Part shown: piece after piece, positions 1 through 5,468 of the stretch | How the letters are laid out: each line of letters opens with the position of its first letter | How positions within the stretch are numbered: the stretch's first letter is position 1 | From: Suttonella ornithocola | Lineage (GTDB): Bacteria; Pseudomonadota; Gammaproteobacteria; Cardiobacteriales; Cardiobacteriaceae | Assembly: GCF_001889065.1 (NCBI RefSeq) | Contig: NZ_LWHB01000076.1 | Coordinates: forward strand, 21-6,865 | Length of the DNA: 6,845 nucleotides | Reading direction: 5' to 3' | Notes under the pieces: model-generated | The model's input: the letters and a program-made list of their open reading frames with translations, nothing else | Databases searched by the model: none | Told to the model about the DNA's origin: nothing | Made by a program: the position numbers and the translations under genes

Positions 1-1
1 A

Positions 2-496
2 CAAATAGTAGATAAGACCGCTCAAGACAAACCGATAGTCTATCTTGATGAATGTGGTTTTAAAACCTTTGCTCATAGACCTTATGGCTACAGCACAAAA
101 GGAGAAGTTTGTCATGGAAGTGATAACTGGCATTTAAAGAACCAGAGCAATGCGATTGGAGCCATTATCAATGGAGAATTGTTTGCCTTACGCTTATATG
201 ATGGTTCTATTAACAGCGATATTTTCTCTCATTGGGTGAGAGAAGCACTGTTACCTGAGTTACCTAAAAACAGTGTAATTGTCATGGACAATGCCGCTTT
301 TCATAAACGCAGTGATATTCAAGCAATCATTGAAGAGCATGGGCATGAGATAGTTTGGTTACCCCCTTATAGTCCAGACTTAAATCCTATTGAAAAGATG
401 TGGGCTTGGATTAAGCAAATCCGCAAAGAATGGCGGATGGATTGTATTGATACTTTATTCTTTTATCTGCTTTGGATTGGGTTGGGTTTTAGATGA
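2..496 (+). CDS. IS630-family transposase, C-terminal DDE domain (5'-truncated by the window edge)
   Basis: The frame is open from position 2 to the stop at 494-496 (164 residues visible); no start is seen because the gene enters from the left. It contains the whole RNase-H-like catalytic core: first Asp in the YLDECGF motif (codon 47-49), second Asp in VMDNAAFHK (287-289), and the Glu in SPDLNPIEKMW (392-394). The last two are separated by 34 residues, the D34E spacing typical of IS630/Tc1-mariner enzymes. The N-terminal helix-turn-helix expected in a full protein of this family is upstream of the window. The catalytic triad is intact, so the copy may be active if its left part is complete. 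A TTG at 179 could be mistaken for a start, but the coding frame and the first catalytic Asp lie upstream of it. The gene ends 10 bp before the terminal repeat, as is normal for a compact IS. Confidence 0.9.
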   Translation, partial: QIVDKTAQDKPIVYLDECGFKTFAHRPYGYSTKGEVCHGSDNWHLKNQSNAIGAIINGELFALRLYDGSINSDIFSHWVREALLPELPKNSVIVMDNAAFHKRSDIQAIIEEHGHEIVWLPPYSPDLNPIEKMWAWIKQIRKEWRMDCIDTLFFYLLWIGLGFR

Positions 497-506
497 TTGC
501 ACTATA

Positions 507-533
507 TATGCATTTTTTAGAAAGTTGGCTATA
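507..533 (-). repeat. Right terminal inverted repeat of the IS630 element
   Basis: Read on the minus strand, the 27-bp end begins TATAGCCAACTTTCT and finishes AAAAAATGCATA. The left repeat of the element at 6725 has the same sequence except for two T/C differences in the middle. Its TATAG tip with a TA dinucleotide at the edge fits Tc1/mariner-type integration. It supports ending the IS at 533 and not at the transposase stop codon. Confidence 0.8.
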
Positions 534-672
534 GGAGATTCTTTTACTGGATTCAAGGCAATCTCTAATTTTTCACTTCTGAACGGTGATGAAATGAATA
601 TCAAAATTTTTGGCTACCTGACGAACCGAATATTCTTCTGCCAGTTTTTATATGACTTTTCTTCTAAAATCT
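534..672 (-). pseudogene. Relic of the N-terminal part of an IS630-family transposase
   Basis: Read on the minus strand from about 672, one frame gives DFRRKVI, a stop (TAA), KLAEEYSVRQVAKNFDIHF, then ITVQK, a stop (TGA), and KIRDCLESSKRIS. This looks like the start of an IS630 transposase: the DFRRKVIEKLAEEYSVRQVAK region and helix-turn-helix, with the first stop in place of a probable Glu and the second in place of the usual Trp of a QKWK motif. The open start and both stops show it is dead. It runs directly into the IS630 end at 533 on one side and the MITE tip at 672 on the other, so both later elements may have truncated it. It is opposite in orientation to the transposase at 2-496. The assignment rests on remembered family patterns. 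Confidence 0.6.
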
Positions 673-791
673 ATAGTAAAAGGCCAATAAAAGAGTCACA
701 AAAATTAGATCGCTATTCCAAGTAATAGTATGTGTGCTTACTTTATTCATCTATCTTAACACTGTAACTATTCTAGTAGCTTTTCATTATA
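672..791. mobile_element. MITE copy A (120 bp, IS630/Tc1-mariner type)
   Basis: This segment and 1270-1388 are two copies of one sequence, about 90% identical by hand alignment (11 substitutions and one single-base gap). Each starts TATAGTNAAAGG and ends with a degenerate inverted copy of the same, so the unit has terminal inverted repeats of about 30 bp. It has no open frame of note. The TA edges and the TATAG tip suggest mobilisation by an IS630-like transposase. The tip differs after TATAG from that of the IS at 507-533 (TATAGT-AAAGG against TATAGCCAACTT), so the helper is probably a different IS630 lineage. Confidence 0.75.
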
Positions 792-809
792 TTGAGTAGG
801 AGCGCATAT

Positions 810-954
810 GAATTATGGGTAGTGGTTTGAAAAGTATGCTGGAATATTATCAAATAATCCAATGACAGTTAAATATTTGAATATCAATATGTTAAAAGAA
901 GTATTTTTTGTAAGAGTATGTTTAGCATACTTTTCAAACAACTACCAATAATTC
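810..954. mobile_element. 145-bp inverted-repeat element (MITE-like)
   Basis: The outer 31 bp are inverted repeats: 810-840 (core GTTTGAAAAGTATGCT after one differing base) and 924-954 (its reverse complement), identical at 29 of 31 positions. The 83-bp centre is AT-rich and has no gene. Small size, long near-perfect terminal repeats and no coding capacity are what defines a MITE. No partner transposase is visible and the sequence is unlike the other repeats in this window. The exact end is uncertain: the outer GAATTAT/ATAATTC could be terminal repeat or target sequence. A strong hairpin in RNA is also expected. Confidence 0.7.
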
Positions 955-961
955 TACTACA

Positions 962-1015
962 AGTTGTTCTTTATATCTGCTTTGGATAGATTGGATTATA
1001 AGTGATTTGACTATA
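962..1015 (+). pseudogene. Relic of an IS630 3' end
   Basis: The stretch TATCTGCTTTGGAT at 974-987 is also found near the end of the intact transposase (464-477), and flanking bases align with one small indel. It continues to TTTGACTATA at 1006-1015, which matches the reverse complement of the TATAGTCAAAGG tip of the MITE family at 672 and 1270. It therefore looks like the last few codons plus right terminal repeat of an IS630 copy from the lineage that could mobilise those MITEs. It is short and decayed, and the call depends on this local similarity. Confidence 0.45.
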
Positions 1016-1030
1016 GTTAAAGGAGTCTAG

Positions 1031-1274
1031 CTATAGATGATTGGGTTTAGCTTGATACAAACTGACGAAGCACAGACAGCCAACTCAGTACGGCAAAACG
1101 AGCTAACGCTGTATGAGACCTTTGCAAAATTCCGTTTTATACTAATTTTCGCTACTAGTAGAAAGATTAACACTATGATTTTAATATGTTTTCAAAATTT
1201 AAAAAATTGAAATTTCTCTATTTTATGTTTTTTGTAAAGGTCTCTGTATGCCAGTTAAAGACATTTAGCTATAG
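1031..1274. repeat. Dispersed repeat resembling a Neisseria-type intergenic repeat, interrupted by a MITE
   Basis: The core, containing GACGAAGCACAGACAG (1064-1079) and AGTACGGCAAAACGAG (1087-1102) followed by GCTGTAT, closely resembles from memory the very common Neisseria/Kingella repeat with GACGAAGCCGCAGACAG, AGTACGGCAAGGCGAG and GCCGTACT. CTATAG occurs at both presumed ends (1031 and 1269). The element at 1115-1244 splits it; removing that insert and one TGTAT copy joins the two halves smoothly. The function of such repeats is not established. The outer limits are approximate. Confidence 0.55.
1115..1244. mobile_element. 130-bp MITE with IS5-family-like ends and a 5-bp target duplication
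   Basis: The ends are GAGACCTTTGCAAAA at 1115-1129 and its reverse complement with one mismatch at 1230-1244. TGTAT flanks both sides (1110-1114 and 1245-1249), a likely target-site duplication. GAGACCTTTGCAAAATTCC is, from memory, the terminal repeat of IS5-family elements common in Neisseria (IS1106/IS1655 relatives). The interior is AT-rich with no gene, so it is a non-autonomous derivative. It lies within the dispersed repeat at 1031-1274 and is therefore younger than it. Confidence 0.75.
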
Positions 1275-1388
1275 TCAAAGGCTAATAAAAAAGTCACAGA
1301 AATTAGATCGCTATTCCAGTAATAGTACATGTGTTTATTTTATTCATCTATCTTAATACTGTAACTATTCTAGTAGCCTTTCACTATA
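1270..1388. mobile_element. MITE copy B (119 bp, IS630/Tc1-mariner type)
   Basis: Second copy of the element at 672-791, in the same orientation. Its terminal repeats are better preserved: the left end TATAGTCAAAGGCTAATAAA and the inverted right end TATAGTGAAAGGCTACTAGA match at 25 of the first 30 positions, continuing to a shared ACAG. It ends 21 bp before the dps terminator hairpin, so it separates dps from the mobile-element patch without disrupting the dps unit. Confidence 0.75.
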
Positions 1389-1410
1389 TAACGAGAGAAA
1401 ATCTAGGTAA

Positions 1411-1437
1411 ATAAAAAGCCCCTCATGAGAGGGGCTT
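1411..1437 (-). terminator. Intrinsic terminator of dps
   Basis: On the minus strand, 17 nt after the dps stop codon, a perfect 9-bp stem (AAGCCCCTC paired with GAGGGGCTT, 4-nt loop, 1416-1437) is followed by TTTTTAT. This is a textbook Rho-independent terminator in the right place to end dps transcripts. It also insulates dps from the repeats to the left. Confidence 0.92.
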
Positions 1438-1453
1438 ATCATCAAACGAACCT

Positions 1454-1924
1454 TTATTCACTAATCATCGCACGTAACATCCATGCTGTTTTTTCATGAG
1501 TTTGCATACGAACCGTCAATAAATCAGCTGTTGGTTCATCGCTGGCTTCGTCAACATCAGGGAAAATACTACGACAAGTACGAGCAACGGTTTCTTGTCC
1601 TTCAATTAGGTCTTTTACCATTTCTTCTGCGCTTAAAGTTTTATTACCATCTTTAATACTAGTTAGCTCAGAAAATTCTTTGTATGAGCCTGGTGCTAGA
1701 TGTCCTAAAGCACGAATACGCTCTGCAATTTCATCAATTGCGGTTGCAAGTTCAGTATATTGTTCTTCAAACATGGTATGAAGCGCATTAAACTGAGGAC
1801 CAGTTACGTTCCAATGATAATTATGTGTTTTAATGTAAAGACTATAAGAATCAGCTAGTAATTTTGAAAGTCCATCTGCAATGGCTTTACGTTGAGCGTC
1901 TGTCATTCCAATATTGATTTGCAT
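1454..1924 (-). CDS. dps: Dps-family ferritin-like DNA-protection protein
   Basis: A 156-residue protein of typical Dps length. Dps dodecamers oxidise Fe(II) with hydrogen peroxide at sites between subunits, store the iron as a mineral core, and in many species bind DNA during stress or starvation; they act in the cytoplasm. The intersubunit ferroxidase residues are all present: His37 (in HNYHWNVTGPQF), His49, Asp64 and Glu68, with the exact 12/15/4 spacing of known Dps proteins. The C-terminal THEKTAWMLRAMI helix is also typical. There is no Lys-rich N-terminal tail like that of E. coli Dps, so DNA binding cannot be assumed. The ATG at 1924 is supported by an AAGGAG ribosome-binding site 7 nt upstream. 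It lies 74 bp after the FHA gene on the same strand, with its own promoter candidate and terminator, and is probably a separate transcription unit. Read-through from the upstream operon is possible because no terminator is visible between them. Confidence 0.95.
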   Translation of the reverse strand: MQINIGMTDAQRKAIADGLSKLLADSYSLYIKTHNYHWNVTGPQFNALHTMFEEQYTELATAIDEIAERIRALGHLAPGSYKEFSELTSIKDGNKTLSAEEMVKDLIEGQETVARTCRSIFPDVDEASDEPTADLLTVRMQTHEKTAWMLRAMISE

Positions 1925-1931
1925 GTTGCAT

Positions 1932-1963
1932 CTCCTTGCTAGGTTTATGTTGATAATATATCA
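1932..1963 (-). promoter_or_regulatory. dps ribosome-binding site and extended -10 promoter candidate
   Basis: On the minus strand, TGATATATT (1955-1963) fits an extended -10 element (TG-n-TATATT), preceded by an AT-rich tract of T and A runs that could act as an UP-like region. AAGGAG at 1932-1937 is the ribosome-binding site. No good -35 hexamer and no clear OxyR or Fur operator is visible by eye, although Dps genes are often under peroxide or iron control. Confidence 0.5.
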
Positions 1964-1998
1964 CATTTTTAAAAAACATCCGTTAACATACATTCATT

Positions 1999-2910
1999 CT
2001 AATTGTTTTCTTTTTTTTGATTGGTTTTTTCAACCGAAAGAAACGCATCAATACTTTTGGGTGTCGTTAATGGCGCAATATTTTTAAGCAAACCACGATG
2101 ATAGCTTGGGAAACTTCCAGGACGTTGAGAGAAAAAGTTATTGCTTTGTAAATAGCTATATAGCAACAGTAGCAGACAGGGTAAAGCGACAGCAATGGTA
2201 CAACGGTTTAAAAGTCTCCCACCCAGTGGAATAAAGTCTCTTAAAAATGCTCTAAAGACGTAAAGAAAAATCGCTGCCACTAAAATCAAGAATAAGGTAT
2301 CTGTCCATCCAAAGCTATATTGGAAATCAAACCAATAGGCCGCTTGATCAGACAAGTCGCTTAAGAAAGAAAGCGCTGATACAATCCCAACGATGGGAAT
2401 AACCAGATATCGCCTTGCGACGGGTAGTAACATTGAATGAATAATCCAAACCAGTCCTAAGATAAATAAGACACTAAAGAAAATCAGACGCCAATTCAGC
2501 ACATAGCGAACGTCTGTTTGTAAAAAATCTGTCCATAAAGGTAAGGCGATTGCAAGAATAAACCACATAATTGCCATCACCGGATGCGTAAAGATTTTCC
2601 ATTTTGCAGCACGCGCTGGATTAGGCATTTTTGCTTTAGGGTTTAGCCATAATCGCAATGTTGCCGTGCCAAGGGTCAAAAAGCTATTTTCTCTTAGCAA
2701 TGCCCTACTTCTAATTTTTTTTCCATTGATATGCGCTTCATGCAGATTGCGAATTTCCAAACCTTCTGCACCATTTTCAATAATGGCATGATAGTCTGAC
2801 ACGCCAACTGCACGAATCATAATATCGTTATCTACCGCCCGCCCAATACGAATGGGAAATGTCTGCGGCTCATATACCGCATCTTTGGTTTCTATTCTGA
2901 TTTCTGCCAT
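1999..2910 (-). CDS. FHA-domain membrane protein with five predicted transmembrane segments
   Basis: 303 residues. Residues 1-90 form an FHA domain, a phosphothreonine-binding module: Gly23-Arg24 in RIGRAVDNDI, Ser38 and His41 in VSDYHAII, Asn55, and Asn62-Gly63 in HINGKKI are the conserved positions. After a basic linker (91-105) come five hydrophobic segments at about 109-126, 141-163, 168-185, 204-222 and 237-254. Basic residues fall in the linker, VARR (164-167) and the 223-236 loop, so the positive-inside rule puts the FHA domain in the cytoplasm and the last ~49 residues in the periplasm. The specific function is unknown. The start codon overlaps the end of the protease gene by 19 nt and has no good Shine-Dalgarno sequence, which points to translational coupling. 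The pairing suggests the membrane protein works with the secreted protease, perhaps relaying a Ser/Thr-kinase signal. That is inference; no kinase gene is in the window. Confidence 0.85.
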   Translation of the reverse strand: MAEIRIETKDAVYEPQTFPIRIGRAVDNDIMIRAVGVSDYHAIIENGAEGLEIRNLHEAHINGKKIRSRALLRENSFLTLGTATLRLWLNPKAKMPNPARAAKWKIFTHPVMAIMWFILAIALPLWTDFLQTDVRYVLNWRLIFFSVLFILGLVWIIHSMLLPVARRYLVIPIVGIVSALSFLSDLSDQAAYWFDFQYSFGWTDTLFLILVAAIFLYVFRAFLRDFIPLGGRLLNRCTIAVALPCLLLLLYSYLQSNNFFSQRPGSFPSYHRGLLKNIAPLTTPKSIDAFLSVEKTNQKKENN

Positions 2911-4214
2911 TGTACTTGTTCCAATAAATGTTTCATAACCGCTTTACCTAGATTTGTTTGCACACCGTTGAGCGCAATTTCTATCATAAAGCCTTCTTGT
3001 GATTCACCAATCTGAGCAGCAATTAAACGCATATCGTCGATGGTTTCGCCATCTTTTTCAAAATGTTTACTGGGTTGACGACATAAAGTTGTTTTAAAAG
3101 GTTTGCCTGCAATCGTGACAAAGTCTGCTTCGCAAACAAAATCGCCATAGTCTCTTTGTGGACGACGGCTAAAACGCATAGAGTAACCTTTGCTATAAAT
3201 GCGATAAAAGCGAGCATCAAATAAAGGTTCGCGAGTGTAGTAATGCGTGTAAGAATATCCAAACTCACCGATGCTAACATCGCTGTTAATAAAGGTAGAA
3301 CGGTCATTAAAACAGCTAACTGATTCCGCACCGACTAAATCATCAACATCTGCATCAGGGGAACTGTCCCAACAGCGTACATCATCGCTCATTGCCAATG
3401 GCACAATAAAATTACTCATTTTTTCCGTTTGCCAAGAGCGAGAAAGCGCCGCGCGATAGTAATTTTCATTATCTGAAAAAAGCTGTTCGCTGATAGAAGC
3501 ATTAATGTCTGAAGGACCTTTTTCGGCTTTTTCAATTAAACTTATCAGATATTGAGCAGGAACAATGAAGCTAATATTGTTACCACTGGTCAAGTAAGAA
3601 ACGTTAACACCAACGACTTTTCCTGCTTGATTAAGCGTAGGCCCGCCACTCATCCCACCATTTAATGCCCCAGAAAATAGAATTCTAGCTTGTGCTGATT
3701 TCTTTAATAAACCGTTATTGATGCCATCTACAATCACAAAGCCTAAATCATGTGGATTACCCAAAGCATATAGCGGTGCTCCTTGTGGCGGAATGCTATC
3801 TAATGTAAACGGTTCACCTAACTGATGATCCGCTTTTACGACTGCCAAATCATGGATAACATCAACATCCATTAAGGTCAGAGGTCCGGTATGGTCTTCA
3901 TTATCGACATACTCTAAACGATGATTGTCTTTTTGAACAGCATCTGAAACGACGTGATAATTTGTCGCTAATAAGCTACCATCACCAACAATAAAGCCTG
4001 AACCAATAGATGTTTTTTGTCCAGTTGCCTCATTGATAACGCGGATTTGGAAAATTCTCGATTGATATTTTGAAAATAAATCGCTCACACTAAATGGCAG
4101 TGGCGTATCTATCTCTGTTTTGGGTTGGGCTGAAACCGGTTCTGGCAATAATTGGGCAGATGCGCTCATCATCTGCCCAACTGCGATAAGCCCAAAAATG
4201 AGCAGTTTTTTCAT
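2892..4214 (-). CDS. Secreted trypsin-like serine protease with a novel-looking C-terminal domain
   Basis: 440 residues. The N-terminus is a Sec signal peptide (MKK, hydrophobic core, cleavage likely after SASA20). A chymotrypsin-fold protease domain follows at about 45-230, with catalytic His87 (LLATNYHVV), Asp122 (IHDLAVVKAD) and Ser189 (GGMSGGPTL), the S1C-like signature of the HtrA/DegP group. Unlike DegP or DegS it has no recognisable PDZ domain. Residues ~250-435 form a different domain with four cysteines (281, 301, 361, 378) that could make disulfides in the periplasm; I do not recognise it. The start overlaps the tyrS stop as ATGA, with AAGGTGAG 6 nt upstream inside tyrS, so it is translated from the tyrS message. 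Its own end overlaps the FHA gene. A periplasmic processing or quality-control role is likely; the substrate is unknown. Membership in the trypsin-like fold is very secure, the exact function is not. Confidence 0.9.
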   Translation of the reverse strand: MKKLLIFGLIAVGQMMSASAQLLPEPVSAQPKTEIDTPLPFSVSDLFSKYQSRIFQIRVINEATGQKTSIGSGFIVGDGSLLATNYHVVSDAVQKDNHRLEYVDNEDHTGPLTLMDVDVIHDLAVVKADHQLGEPFTLDSIPPQGAPLYALGNPHDLGFVIVDGINNGLLKKSAQARILFSGALNGGMSGGPTLNQAGKVVGVNVSYLTSGNNISFIVPAQYLISLIEKAEKGPSDINASISEQLFSDNENYYRAALSRSWQTEKMSNFIVPLAMSDDVRCWDSSPDADVDDLVGAESVSCFNDRSTFINSDVSIGEFGYSYTHYYTREPLFDARFYRIYSKGYSMRFSRRPQRDYGDFVCEADFVTIAGKPFKTTLCRQPSKHFEKDGETIDDMRLIAAQIGESQEGFMIEIALNGVQTNLGKAVMKHLLEQVQWQKSE

Positions 4215-5413
4215 GATACGCTCACCTTTGCCATGCGTCGTTTACCTACCTGCACAATGCCAGAAAAACCGCTAGATAATTGTAAGTTTTTATCTTCAAC
4301 TTTTTCGCCATCAATTTTAACCGCCCCCTGCTTAATCATTCGTAGGGCTTCTGACGTGCTTTCTACTAAACCTGCATTTTTTAGCAAATGCGCAATTCCA
4401 ATATTTTCGTCTTCAATAGATAAATTGATTTCTTCTAAATCTTCTGGAATTTCATTTTTTGCAAAGCGATTAATAAAGGCTTCTTTTGCTGACTCGGCAG
4501 CAGCTTCATCATGGAAACGTGCTACCAATTCTTGTGCCAACTCAAACTTAATATCACGAGGATTGCGACCTGCTTCCGCTTCTGCTTTTAACGCATCTAT
4601 TTCTTCCAAAGAGCGGAAAGATAATAAAGTAAACCACCGCCACATTAAGGTATCGGATATCGACATAATCTTGCCAAACATTTCATTTGCTGGCTCAAAA
4701 ATCCCGACATAGTTACCAAGCGATTTACTCATTTTATTCACCCCATCCAATCCTTCTAAAATTGGCATGGTAATAACACTTTGCGCAGCTAAACCATATT
4801 CCCTTTGAATATCTCGCCCCACCAATAAATTAAATTTCTGGTCTGTTCCTCCTAGTTCCACATCGGCTTCTAATGCGACAGAATCATAAGCTTGTGTTAG
4901 CGGATACAAAAATTCATGAACTGCGATAGGACGCCCTTCGCTATAGCGTTTATGGAAATCATCGCGCTCTAGCATCCGCGCAACGGTATATTTCGCCGTT
5001 AATTTCACCATATCCACCGCGCTCATCTTATCCATCCATTCGGAATTAAAGCGGATTTCCGTTTTTGCAGGGTCAAGAATTTTAAATACTTGCTCTTTAT
5101 ACGTTTCAGCATTCGCTAACACTTGCTCTTTCGTTAACGGTGGACGAGTGGCATTTTTTCCAGAAGGGTCACCAATCTGCGCGGTAAAGTCGCCAACCAA
5201 GAAAATGACTTGATGTCCTAAGTCTTGAAACTGACGCAATTTATTCAAGACTACTGTATGTCCCAAATGTAAGTCAGGCGCGGTAGGATCCATGCCCAAT
5301 TTAATTCTTAACGTCTTTCCAGACTTAAGACGCTCAACTAATTCAGCCTCACCAATAAAGTCTTCTGTACCACGACGGATGACTGACAATTGCTTGTCCA
5401 ACGGATTATTCAT
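4211..5413 (-). CDS. tyrS: Tyrosyl-tRNA synthetase
   Basis: Class I aminoacyl-tRNA synthetase that charges tRNA-Tyr with tyrosine, cytoplasmic and essential. In the 400-residue form the ATP-binding HIGH motif is HLGH (49-52, in APDLHLGHT), the second signature is KMSKS (227-231), and the tyrosine pocket region GGTDQKFNLLVGRDIQ (188-203) is typical. An S4 RNA-binding domain occupies about 338-397. The DLHLGH motif and overall layout place it with the TyrZ-like second type, common in gammaproteobacteria. I chose the ATG at 5413 over a TTG at 5458: it has AGGAAG 4 nt upstream and gives the usual MNNPLDKQLSVIRRG start, whereas the extra 15 residues have no family counterpart. The gene heads a run with the protease (4-nt overlap) and the FHA protein. 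It diverges from the M23 gene across 55 bp. No T-box or tRNA-like leader is visible in that short gap. Confidence 0.97.
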   Translation of the reverse strand: MNNPLDKQLSVIRRGTEDFIGEAELVERLKSGKTLRIKLGMDPTAPDLHLGHTVVLNKLRQFQDLGHQVIFLVGDFTAQIGDPSGKNATRPPLTKEQVLANAETYKEQVFKILDPAKTEIRFNSEWMDKMSAVDMVKLTAKYTVARMLERDDFHKRYSEGRPIAVHEFLYPLTQAYDSVALEADVELGGTDQKFNLLVGRDIQREYGLAAQSVITMPILEGLDGVNKMSKSLGNYVGIFEPANEMFGKIMSISDTLMWRWFTLLSFRSLEEIDALKAEAEAGRNPRDIKFELAQELVARFHDEAAAESAKEAFINRFAKNEIPEDLEEINLSIEDENIGIAHLLKNAGLVESTSEALRMIKQGAVKIDGEKVEDKNLQLSSGFSGIVQVGKRRMAKVSVS

Positions 5414-5468
5414 ATATCTTCCTGCTAAAATAGATAAAATACGCTGTTTCCACAGCAAAACGCTTTTT
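5414..5468. promoter_or_regulatory. Divergent 55-bp intergenic region between tyrS and the M23 gene
   Basis: Both genes must be started from here or from inside each other's coding sequence. On the plus strand TGCTAAAAT (5423-5431) fits an extended -10 element for the M23 gene; it overlaps the tyrS ribosome-binding site (AGGAAG, minus, 5418-5423). A short palindrome, GCTGT-TTCC-ACAGC, lies at 5443-5456 and could be an operator or a small hairpin. No convincing Shine-Dalgarno precedes the M23 ATG at 5469. No strong minus-strand promoter was found by eye for tyrS. Confidence 0.4.

Larger units (their letters stand above)
1..533 (+). mobile_element. IS630-family insertion sequence, right part only
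   Basis: The 3' part of an IS630 (Tc1/mariner superfamily) element; its left end lies outside the window. It comprises the transposase reading frame, a 10-bp gap, and a 27-bp terminal inverted repeat at 507-533 whose outer end reads GTTGGCTATA. The terminal TA would be the target dinucleotide duplicated by this superfamily. The repeat is recognisable because the MITE at 6725-6830 begins with its reverse complement (25 of 27 positions identical). Sequence just past 533 is an older IS630 relic in the opposite orientation, so the element sits in a patch of earlier insertions. Confidence 0.85.

Noticed and set aside
390..725. Open frame on the plus strand beginning inside the transposase
   Set aside because: It overlaps the catalytic end of the transposase in another frame, crosses the IS terminal repeat and a relic, and has no family-like features.
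672..1388. Repeats in this stretch as a CRISPR array
   Set aside because: There are only two long (120 bp) units with inverted ends and no regular short spacers, which fits MITEs and not CRISPR.
1964..1998. Terminator for the tyrS-protease-FHA operon before dps
   Set aside because: Only AT runs and a GTTAAC palindrome are present; no GC-rich stem followed by T residues could be found.
3023..3331. Minus-strand 102-codon frame inside the protease gene
   Set aside because: It lies wholly within the protease in another frame; the protease domain and overlaps are far better supported.
4152..4712. Plus-strand 186-codon frame opposite tyrS and the protease start
   Set aside because: Antisense shadow: it spans conserved tyrS S4-domain coding sequence and shows no recognisable protein pattern.
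5414..5458. TTG start at 5458 for tyrS, adding 15 residues
   Set aside because: ATG 5413 has a good ribosome-binding site and gives the usual family N-terminus.
5292..5468. Upstream extension of the M23 anchor frame into tyrS
   Set aside because: It is antisense to the tyrS start. The membrane-anchored protein begins sensibly at ATG 5469.
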